NCBI GenBank assembly: GCA_016199375.1
Contig: JACQGV010000147.1
Span: forward strand, 1-6,730
Source of the DNA: Chloroflexota bacterium
Lineage (GTDB): Bacteria > Chloroflexota > Dehalococcoidia > SHYM01
Direction of reading: 5' to 3'
DNA: 6,730 nucleotides
In this document: positions 1 through 5,277 of the stretch, piece by piece
Position numbering within the stretch: position 1 is the first letter of the stretch
Layout: each line of letters begins with the position of its first letter
Notes under the pieces: generated by a model
What the model was told of the DNA's origin: nothing
Seen by the model: the letters and a program-made list of their open reading frames with translations, nothing else
The model's database searches: none
Made by a program: the position numbers and the translations under genes

Positions 1-1359
1 GACGAGGCCGCCTTCGTCGCCGAGGAGGTGAAGCGGCTGGCGTCCCGTGTAGGGGCGCATGGCCATGCGCCCCTACAGCTGCGGGACTTCGCCGTCATGT
101 ACCGCACCAACGCCCAGTCGCGGCCTCTGGAGGAGGCGTTCGTCCGACGCAACATCGCCTACCGCCTGGTCGGCGGCACTCGCTTCTACGAGCGCCGCGA
201 GATCGCCGTCATGTACCGCACCAACGCCCAGTCGCGGGCGCTGGAGGAGTCGTGCAGCCGCTACGGCGTCCCTTACCATCTGGTGGGCGCCACCCGCTTC
301 TATGACCGCAGGGAGGTCAAGGATGTCATCGCCTACCTCCGGCTCATCCATAACCCCTACGACAATCTGAGCCTGGGGCGGGTGCTGAATGTCCCGCCCC
401 GGGGCATCGGCCAGCGCACCGCCGACGAGCTGACGGCCTTCGCTCAAGAGCGCCGCGTGCCCCTGTACACCGCGCTCCAGCTCCTCTGCGCCGAAGAGAG
501 CCCCGACAGCGCGGCGGCGCCCTCGCGGCGCTCCGTGCATACGCTGTCTGGATTGCTCTCCCTGCTGCACTCCCTGATGCAGGAGGCGCCTTCCCTGGAC
601 CCGCCCGCCCTGCTGGACCAGGTTATCGAGCGCACCCGCTACCGCGACTACACCCTGGAGCAGCCCGACGGCGAGGAGCGGCTGGAGAACCTGCAGGAGC
701 TGCGGGCCGTCGCCACGGAGTTCGCGGGCGGCGACCCCGCCAAGGGGCTGGTCTCTTTCCTGGAGCAGGTGGCCCTGGTCTCCGACGCCGACAACGCCGA
801 CCCCAGCCACGACGCCCTCACGCTCATAACCCTCCATCAGGCCAAGGGGCTGGAGTTCCCCATCGTCTTCATCACCGGGCTGGAGGAGGGGGTGCTCCCC
901 CACCGGCGCTCCTTCGACGACCCGGCCCAGATGGAGGAGGAGCGGCGGCTTTGCTACGTGGGCATCACCCGGGCCAAGGAGAGGCTGTACTTGCTGCGGG
1001 CGCTGCGCCGCTCCGGGGGAGGCCAGAGCGGGCCCAACCCACCCTCGCGCTTCCTGTCCGACATACCCGAAGGGCTCGTCGCCGGCGCCCGCAAGCCCGC
1101 CGGCGCCGCGCAAGAGCGGCTGGCGGGCCAGCCCTGGACCTGGAGCGCGGCCCGGGCTGCTGAAGCTGCTCCTCCCGACTCGTCGGGACCGCCCGCCTTC
1201 GAAGCCGGGGCGCGGGTGCGCCACCCGACCTTCGGCGAGGGCGTGGTCGTGAGCTGCGAGCCCGCCGCGGGCGACCAGCTTGTGACAGTCGCCTTCAAGG
1301 GGCAGGCCGCCATCAAGAAGCTGCTGCTCAGCTTCGCCAGGCTGGAGCGGGTGGGCTGA
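1..1359 (+). CDS. ATP-dependent DNA helicase UvrD/PcrA, C-terminal part (5' end outside window)
   Basis: Superfamily 1A 3'-5' DNA helicase of the PcrA/UvrD type, acting in nucleotide excision repair and in clearing replication obstacles. The frame is open from base 1 to TGA at 1357-1359, giving about 452 residues. The Walker A and B motifs and the start lie to the left. Visible in order: motif IV (YRTNAQSR) twice, the NVPPRGIG region of domain 2 (about 388-414), motif V (TLHQAKGLEF, about 829-858), the GLEEGVLPH segment, and motif VI (EEERRLCYVGITRAKERL, about 934-987). A low-complexity linker follows, then a PcrA-type C-terminal Tudor-like domain (GARVRHPTFGEGVVVS, about 1204-1251), which binds RNA polymerase in well-studied PcrA proteins. 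Two oddities sit in domain 2A: an in-frame 30-bp palindrome at 48-77 and a 38-residue duplication of the motif IV segment. Whether the enzyme is active with this insertion cannot be told. The family is certain; the choice between pcrA and uvrD names is left open. Confidence 0.95.
   Translation, partial: DEAAFVAEEVKRLASRVGAHGHAPLQLRDFAVMYRTNAQSRPLEEAFVRRNIAYRLVGGTRFYERREIAVMYRTNAQSRALEESCSRYGVPYHLVGATRFYDRREVKDVIAYLRLIHNPYDNLSLGRVLNVPPRGIGQRTADELTAFAQERRVPLYTALQLLCAEESPDSAAAPSRRSVHTLSGLLSLLHSLMQEAPSLDPPALLDQVIERTRYRDYTLEQPDGEERLENLQELRAVATEFAGGDPAKGLVSFLEQVALVSDADNADPSHDALTLITLHQAKGLEFPIVFITGLEEGVLPHRRSFDDPAQMEEERRLCYVGITRAKERLYLLRALRRSGGGQSGPNPPSRFLSDIPEGLVAGARKPAGAAQERLAGQPWTWSAARAAEAAPPDSSGPPAFEAGARVRHPTFGEGVVVSCEPAAGDQLVTVAFKGQAAIKKLLLSFARLERVG
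48..77. repeat. Perfect 30-bp palindrome inside the helicase gene
   Basis: The two 15-base arms (48-62 and 63-77) are exact reverse complements, centred on GG|CC between bases 62 and 63, with no loop. A second 6-bp stem (GTCCCG at 42-47 with CGGGAC at 82-87) extends it across a 4-base bulge (78-81). The arms are built on TAGGGGCGCAT. The palindrome encodes roughly VGAHGHAPLQ in the spacer before motif IV. It is exactly ten codons long, so removing it would keep the frame and leave SRLRDF leading into motif IV. This resembles dispersed palindromic elements inserted into genes, such as the Rickettsia palindromic elements. Membership of a dispersed family is inferred, since no second copy lies in this window. 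Confidence 0.85.
91..318 (+). repeat. Tandem in-frame duplication of the helicase motif IV segment (2 x 114 bp)
   Basis: Unit 1 is 91-204 and unit 2 is 205-318, each 38 codons. Both encode AVMYRTNAQSR, then LEE, an LVG turn and TRFY followed by RRE. By eye 26 of 38 residues are identical. At DNA level, 35 consecutive bases are identical (89-123 and 203-237), while the rest of each unit has diverged clearly. Known PcrA/UvrD proteins have this strand-helix-strand once, followed by KDxxAYLR. Here only unit 2 is followed by that sequence (KDVIAYLR); unit 1 runs straight from RREI into the second AVMYRTN. Confidence 0.9.
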
Positions 1360-1394
1360 GAGCCGGTGGGCAGGATGATGAAGAATAGGGGAGC

Positions 1395-1422
1395 CCAGAG
1401 TCCCGAAGGGCCCGGACTCTGG
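1395..1422 (+). terminator. Hairpin after the helicase gene, possible terminator
   Basis: CCAGAGTCC (1395-1403) pairs perfectly with GGACTCTGG (1414-1422) around a 10-base loop, 36 bases past the helicase stop. The position suits a transcription terminator. However, the downstream bases (CGCGGGTCCGGGGG) contain no T-run, so it is not a classical intrinsic terminator. It may instead act as a 3'-end stabilising stem or be another small repeat. Confidence 0.35.
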
Positions 1423-1476
1423 CGCGGGTCCGGGGGTGCCGTGCTGGCAAACCTGGGTGCTTTTGCAAGGGACTAA

Positions 1477-1628
1477 GAGCCTATCCGACAACGGTCCCCA
1501 TGGGGGGGTCCAGAGGGGGCGAAGCCCCTTCGGGCGGGGGTCGGGGGGTATCCCCCAGTTACCCTTTCTGTCCCCCTCTCCCTGGGCAGGGAGAGGGGGA
1601 CAGGGGGTGAGGGTTACCGGATAAGCTC
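1477..1628. mobile_element. MITE-like non-autonomous element, 152 bp, with TIRs and a TAA target duplication
   Basis: The left end GAGCCTATCCG (1477-1487) and the reverse complement of the right end CGGATAAGCTC (1618-1628) match at 10 of 11 bases, with further partial matching inward to about 16 bases (13/16). Each end is flanked directly by TAA (1474-1476 and 1629-1631), as expected of a 3-bp target-site duplication. No reading frame inside could encode a transposase. The interior is G/C-rich and full of hairpins, including a perfect 16-bp stem at 1568-1603. TNA duplications together with GAGCC-type ends are known for some IS5-family elements, so mobilisation in trans by such a transposase is a reasonable inference. 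An 8-base direct repeat GGGACTAA also occurs just outside (1469-1476 and 1635-1642), but it is not flush with the right end. Alternative: an immobile intergenic hairpin repeat. Confidence 0.65.
1568..1603. repeat. Perfect 16-bp hairpin inside the MITE-like element
   Basis: CTGTCCCCCTCTCCCT (1568-1583) is the exact reverse complement of 1588-1603, with a 4-base loop GGGC. An outer ACCC (1561-1564) can also pair with GGGT (1611-1614) across unpaired bases. On either strand the transcript would fold very stably, but no T-run follows, so it is not called a terminator. It is the core of the surrounding element. Confidence 0.85.
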
Positions 1629-1643
1629 TAAAAGGGGACTAAA

Positions 1644-1687
1644 GGGACAGGACACTGGCTTGACGCTGATAATAAGCTGTGTCTAGC
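1644..1687 (+). promoter_or_regulatory. Possible sigma70-type promoter of the epimerase-glmU operon
   Basis: The best pair is GGGACA (1644-1649) with GATAAT (1668-1673), an 18-base spacer and 4/6 and 5/6 matches to consensus, which would give a leader of about 30 bases. An alternative is TTGACG (1660-1665) with the weaker TCTAGC (1682-1687) at a 16-base spacing. The region lies just downstream of the MITE-like element, so the element's insertion may have set the upstream boundary of the promoter. The call is a by-eye consensus match only. Confidence 0.35.
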
Positions 1688-1699
1688 TGAGCATCCGTT

Positions 1700-1704
1700 G
1701 GGAG
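1700..1704 (+). promoter_or_regulatory. Ribosome binding site of the epimerase gene
   Basis: GGGAG lies 6 bases before TTG 1711 and 12 bases before ATG 1717. The spacing favours the TTG, while the start codon and family alignment favour the ATG. The two options differ by two residues. Confidence 0.5.
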
Positions 1705-1710
1705 CCAAGA

Positions 1711-2667
1711 TTGAGGATGGCACGGGTCCTGGTCACGGGTGGGGCGGGCTTCATCGGCTCCCACGTGGTGGACGCCCTGGTCGCGGGCGGGGCCGAGGTG
1801 GTGGTCGTTGACAACCTCAGCACCGGCCGCAGGGAGAACGTCCCCGGTGCCACGGGCCTGGTCCAGCGTGGCATAGAGGAGCCCTCTCTGCTCGAAGTCT
1901 TCCGGCGCCAGCGGCCCGAGGCCGTGGTCCACCTGGCGGCCCAGTCCAGCGTGGCAGCCTCGATGCGAGACCCCGCCCTGGATGCCCGCACCAACATCCT
2001 GGGCGCGATCAACCTGCTGCGGTGCTGCCAGGAGACGGGCGTGAAAAGGGTGGTCTACACCTCCACCGGCGGCGCCCTCTACGGCGAGCCCACCTATCTC
2101 CCCTGCGACGAGAGGCACCCCATCGAGCCCCTTTCCTACTACGGCCTCAGCAAGCACACCGTGGAGCGGTATCTCAAGCTTTTCGCCCAGGACACGGGGC
2201 TGCGCTACACTATCCTGCGCTTCGCCAACGTCTATGGCCCTCGCCAGGACCCCTACGGAGAGGCGGGGGTGGTGGCCATCTTCGCCAGCCTCCTGCTGCA
2301 GGGCAAGGCGCCCACCATCTTCGGCGATGGGGAGCAGACCAGGGACTTCGTCTACGTGGAGGACGTGGTGCAGGCATGCCTCAGCGCCCTGGAGAGGGGC
2401 GCCAGCCAGGCATACAATATCGGCACGGGGACGCAGACTTCCGTGAATAGCCTCTTCCGGTCCCTGGCCAGCCTCACTGGCTATCGTGGCCAGCCCATCT
2501 ACGGGCCGCCGCGCTCCGGCGACGTGCGCCACATCGCCCTGACGCCCCAGAAAGCTGCCACGGAGCTCGGCTGGCGCCCCCAGACGGCCCTCGCCGCGGG
2601 CCTGGAGCGGACCGTGGCCCACTTTCGCCAGGCCCGGGCCCCGACAGGTCGGGGCGGCCAGCGATGA
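1711..2667 (+). CDS. NAD-dependent sugar-nucleotide epimerase, UDP-glucose 4-epimerase-like
   Basis: Cytoplasmic extended-SDR epimerase/dehydratase of 318 residues, likely inverting C4 of a UDP-hexose (UDP-Glc/UDP-Gal or the N-acetyl forms) through a transient NAD-linked keto intermediate. Visible motifs, numbered from TTG 1711: the Rossmann glycine motif TGGAGFIGSH (9-18), D34-NLSTG for the NAD adenosine ribose, LAAQSSV (75-81), S118/T119 with Y144-x-x-x-K148 as the catalytic residues, then RFANVYGPRQDPYGEAGVV and GDGEQTRDFVYVEDVV in the substrate domain. The length is typical of the short bacterial/archaeal GalE-like group. The start may be TTG 1711 (better ribosome-site spacing) or ATG 1717. 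The stop overlaps the glmU start (ATGA, 2664-2667), so the two genes are co-transcribed and probably translationally coupled. With glmU next door, a UDP-GlcNAc 4-epimerase role is as plausible as galactose metabolism; the sequence does not settle the substrate. Confidence 0.9.
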   Translation: MRMARVLVTGGAGFIGSHVVDALVAGGAEVVVVDNLSTGRRENVPGATGLVQRGIEEPSLLEVFRRQRPEAVVHLAAQSSVAASMRDPALDARTNILGAINLLRCCQETGVKRVVYTSTGGALYGEPTYLPCDERHPIEPLSYYGLSKHTVERYLKLFAQDTGLRYTILRFANVYGPRQDPYGEAGVVAIFASLLLQGKAPTIFGDGEQTRDFVYVEDVVQACLSALERGASQAYNIGTGTQTSVNSLFRSLASLTGYRGQPIYGPPRSGDVRHIALTPQKAATELGWRPQTALAAGLERTVAHFRQARAPTGRGGQR

Positions 2668-4067
2668 CCGCTGGGCGCTGGCGGGCCATCGTCCTCGCCG
2701 CCGGCAAAGGCACGCGGATGCGCTCCCGCCTGCCGAAGGTGCTGCATCCGCTGGCCGGGCGGCCCCTGCTGCGATACGTGCTGGATGCCCTGGCAGCCGC
2801 CGGCCTTGGCAACCCTGTAGTGGTGGTGAAACACGAGGCCCGGCAGATACGCCAGGCGCTCGGCCCCGGCCTCACCTACGCCACCCAGGCGCGTGAGGCT
2901 GCAGGGACGGGCGGCGCCACGGCGGCGGCCCGGAGCGCAGTCGTCGGCGCCGACGAGCTGCTGGTAGTCAATGGCGATGTCCCGCTCATTGCCGCGGAGA
3001 GCTTCCGGGCGCTCCAGGCCCAACACCAGGAGGCGGGGGCCGCCGTAACCATTCTCACCGCCCGCCTGCGCGGCCTCCACGGCCTGGGCCGGGTGCTGCG
3101 CGACCGCTACCACCGCGTCAAAGGTGTGGTGGAGGAGGCGGAGGCCAGCCCCGCTCAGCGGGCCCTGGAGGAGGTCAACGTGGGCGCCTATTGCTTTCGG
3201 GCCGCCTGGCTCTGGGAACATCTCCCCCAGTTGGCGCCCCACGCTAAGGGCGAGCTTTATCTGACCGACCTGGTGGCCATGGCGGCCGCCGAGGGCCAGC
3301 CCGTGGAGGGCGTCCTGGCGGCCGACCCCGCCGAGGGGCTGGGCATCAACGACCGCGCCCAGCTCGCCCAGGCCGAGGCGCTGGTCCGCGACCGCATCCG
3401 CCGCCGCCACCTGCTGGCCGGGGTGACCATCGCCGATCCCGCGACCACCTACATTGACGCCGACGTGACCATCGGCCAGGACACCCTGCTCCTCCCGCAG
3501 ACGACCATCGCGGGGAACAGCCGGATCGGCTCCCGGTGCACCATCGGGCCCGGCGCCTTCGTCCAGGACTCCCTCATCGGCGATGGCTGCGCGGTGCGGG
3601 CCTCCTTCGTAGAAGGGGCCACCCTGGAGGACGCGGTGCAGGTGGGCCCCTTCAGCCACCTGCGCCCGGGCGCCTACCTGGAGCGAGGCGTCCACATCGG
3701 CAACTACGGCGAGGTGAAGGCCAGCCGCATCGGGCGCGACACCCAGATGCACCACTTCGGCTACGTGGGCGACGCCGAGGTGGGCGAGAACGTCAACATC
3801 GGGGCGGGCACCATCACCTGCAACTACGACGGCGTCCGCAAGAACAGGACCACGGTCGAGGACGCTGTCCTTCTGGGCAGCGACACCATGCTGGTGGCCC
3901 CCGTCAAGGTTGGCAAGGGCGCCGCCACCGGCGCCGGCGCCGTCGTCACCCATGACGTGGAGCCCGGCACCGTGGTGGCCGGCGTGCCTGCCCGGGTGCT
4001 GAAGGGGAAGCGGCCGCCCTCGCGCCCCCGCCGGGGGCAGCCTAAGGGCGCCCCTAAGACCAGTTGA
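2664..4067 (+). CDS. glmU: Bifunctional GlmU: GlcN-1-P acetyltransferase / GlcNAc-1-P uridylyltransferase
   Basis: Makes UDP-N-acetylglucosamine, the precursor for peptidoglycan and other glycans: the C-terminal domain acetylates glucosamine-1-phosphate and the N-terminal domain transfers UMP from UTP. It has 467 residues against about 456 in E. coli. The N-terminal nucleotidyltransferase shows LAAGKGTRM (11-19) and K25, AAGTGGA (79-85), NGDVPL with metal-binding D105, EEVNVGAY (169-176) and the GINDRAQL segment. The tyrosine usually before GD in E. coli-type enzymes is N103 here. The C-terminal left-handed beta-helix has hexapeptide repeats, LRPG, the active-site MHHFGYVGD segment, GAGTITCNYDG and GSDTMLVAPVKVG, so both active sites look intact. 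The extra length is a basic, proline-rich tail (KRPPSRPRRGQPKG). ATG 2664 overlaps the epimerase stop. The only ribosome-site-like sequence is a weak GGGG (2651-2654), which suits coupled translation. Confidence 0.96.
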   Translation: MTAGRWRAIVLAAGKGTRMRSRLPKVLHPLAGRPLLRYVLDALAAAGLGNPVVVVKHEARQIRQALGPGLTYATQAREAAGTGGATAAARSAVVGADELLVVNGDVPLIAAESFRALQAQHQEAGAAVTILTARLRGLHGLGRVLRDRYHRVKGVVEEAEASPAQRALEEVNVGAYCFRAAWLWEHLPQLAPHAKGELYLTDLVAMAAAEGQPVEGVLAADPAEGLGINDRAQLAQAEALVRDRIRRRHLLAGVTIADPATTYIDADVTIGQDTLLLPQTTIAGNSRIGSRCTIGPGAFVQDSLIGDGCAVRASFVEGATLEDAVQVGPFSHLRPGAYLERGVHIGNYGEVKASRIGRDTQMHHFGYVGDAEVGENVNIGAGTITCNYDGVRKNRTTVEDAVLLGSDTMLVAPVKVGKGAATGAGAVVTHDVEPGTVVAGVPARVLKGKRPPSRPRRGQPKGAPKTS

Positions 4068-4081
4068 TGGAGCCCAGCCCG

Positions 4082-5215
4082 CTAGAAGCCTAGCTCGGAC
4101 CGGGTGCGCAGGTAGTGCAGCACATTGTCCCGGCCCACCATGCCCACGACCTTGCCGTCCTGGACCACGGGCACCTGGCTCACATCGCTCTCGTCCATCC
4201 GCTCCAGGATAAGGACGGCCTCGTCGGCGGGGCCCGCCAGGACCAGCCTCTCCCTGGGCACCATGACCTCGCGCACCAGGGTGATGTCCCAGCGCTCCCG
4301 CGGCACCGTCCTGATGTCGCGGAGGGTCACCAGGCCCAGCAGCCGGTCCTCGGAGTCGGCCGCGACCACGCAGCGGCGGCTCATGGGCAGCACATGGTGG
4401 TCCACCAGCTCCCGCACCGTCATGTTCGGCGACACCAGGGCACAGTCCCGCGCCATGAGGTCCTGGGCCCGCACCCCGCGCAGGGCATCCCGCAGGCGGA
4501 CCTGGCCGTAGCTGGAGGCCGCGGAGCTCTGCAGGAACCAGCCGATGAGGGCAAACCAGAGGCCGCTCACCAGGTTCTGCTGGAGCCCAGGTATGGCGCC
4601 GAATGCCCAGAGGACGCCGCCCAGGATGAAGAGGAATCCGAAACCCTGGCCCACCAATGCCGCCAGCCGGGTCGCTTTCCTGTAATCGCCGCCGATCCTC
4701 CAGACGACCGAGCGGAACACCCGCCCGCCATCCAGGGGGAAGCCGGGGATCATGTTGAAGACGGCCAGCTGGAGGTTGATAAGCGACAGCAGCCAGGCCA
4801 TGGAGTTCACCTGGGGCGAGATCCCTGCCTGGCGGACCCCCCAGAAGATGCCCGCCAGGGCCAGGCTGGTCAGGGGCCCCACGATGGCGATTTGCAGCTC
4901 CTCACCGGGGCTGGGCGCATCCTTGCTAATCTGGGAGACCCCGCCGAAAACGAAGAGGGTGATGGACTTCACGGGGATGCCCCGGGCCAGGGCGACGACG
5001 CTGTGGGCCAGCTCGTGCAGCAGCACCGAGCCGAAGAAGAGCAGGCTAGTGACCACGCCCAGGAGCCAGTATACGCCTGTCCCCCAGCGGGGCGAGTCGG
5101 CGGGGAAGTACTGGGTCGCCAGGGAGAAGGTCACGAGGAGGAAGATGAAGAGCCAGCTGTAGTGGATTCCCACCGGGATACCGAAGATCTTCCCCAGCCG
5201 GAGCGTTTGCTGCAT
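4082..5215 (-). CDS. Site-2 protease family (M50) membrane zinc metalloprotease with two CBS domains
   Basis: Integral-membrane intramembrane protease of 377 residues from ATG 5215. Visible: N-terminal LGKIFGIPVGIHYSWL leading into the first membrane segment (about 19-34), a second around 50-66, zinc motif HELAH (67-71), the FVFGGVSQI loop (88-96), further hydrophobic segments (about 108-127 and 139-156), NMIPGFPLDGGR with zinc ligand D162 (154-165), another hydrophobic stretch, then two cytosolic CBS repeats from about residue 250 to the end. No PDZ domain is present, so this is the CBS-containing S2P subgroup rather than the RseP type. CBS pairs commonly sense adenine nucleotides. Substrates are unknown; relatives act in regulated proteolysis of membrane-bound regulators. 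ATG 5215 is chosen because a strong GGAGGGG lies 8 bases upstream, a TATAAT lies 25 bases upstream, and the domain begins there. In-frame TTG 5281 and ATG 5278 extend the frame but lack a ribosome site. Its stop is 14 bases from the glmU stop, in convergent orientation. Confidence 0.93.
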   Translation of the reverse strand: MQQTLRLGKIFGIPVGIHYSWLFIFLLVTFSLATQYFPADSPRWGTGVYWLLGVVTSLLFFGSVLLHELAHSVVALARGIPVKSITLFVFGGVSQISKDAPSPGEELQIAIVGPLTSLALAGIFWGVRQAGISPQVNSMAWLLSLINLQLAVFNMIPGFPLDGGRVFRSVVWRIGGDYRKATRLAALVGQGFGFLFILGGVLWAFGAIPGLQQNLVSGLWFALIGWFLQSSAASSYGQVRLRDALRGVRAQDLMARDCALVSPNMTVRELVDHHVLPMSRRCVVAADSEDRLLGLVTLRDIRTVPRERWDITLVREVMVPRERLVLAGPADEAVLILERMDESDVSQVPVVQDGKVVGMVGRDNVLHYLRTRSELGF

Positions 5216-5223
5216 GGACTGGC

Positions 5224-5229
5224 CCCTCC
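5224..5229 (-). promoter_or_regulatory. Strong Shine-Dalgarno fixing the M50 protease start
   Basis: On the minus strand the sequence reads CGGAGGGGCCAGTCC and then ATG at 5215. GGAGGG is close to ideal and its spacing is in the working range. It decides the start against the longer in-frame options at 5278 and 5281. Confidence 0.75.
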
Positions 5230-5240
5230 GCAACGCTTTC

Positions 5241-5246
5241 ATTATA
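5241..5246 (-). promoter_or_regulatory. Consensus -10 box (TATAAT) upstream of the M50 protease
   Basis: The minus strand carries a perfect TATAAT at 5246-5241, in the 62-base gap between the decarboxylase stop and the protease start. Transcription would begin near 5234, giving a leader of about 19 bases that still contains the GGAGGGG. No good -35 is seen at 16-18 bases (GGCTCC or CGGCTC), and there is no extended TG. An A/T-rich hexamer is uncommon in such G/C-rich DNA, which is the main support. Confidence 0.5.
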
Positions 5247-5277
5247 GAGCCAGCGATATACAGGAGCCGGGCCCCCA

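Noticed and set aside
89..237. Two identical 35-base tracts as the start of a CRISPR array
   Set aside because: There are only two copies, they are in frame and encode helicase motif IV, and the sequence between them is homologous coding sequence, not spacer.
73..1491. Long minus-strand open frame (472 codons) opposite the helicase gene
   Set aside because: It is antisense to a clearly recognised helicase, is rich in Gly/Ala/Arg/Pro low-complexity sequence and shows no family motif; such frames are common in G/C-rich DNA.
1436..1624. Small plus-strand open frame (62 codons) in the intergenic region
   Set aside because: It runs through the hairpin repeats of the MITE-like element, is Gly/Pro/Arg-rich and has no ribosome site, so it is not a gene.
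2499..3953. Long minus-strand open frame (484 codons) opposite glmU
   Set aside because: It is a composition artefact opposite a gene with intact catalytic motifs. Its residues show no domain pattern.
4024..4038. C/G stem near the end of glmU as a terminator
   Set aside because: It lies inside the glmU coding sequence with a 3-base loop and no T-run, and reflects proline/arginine/glycine codons.
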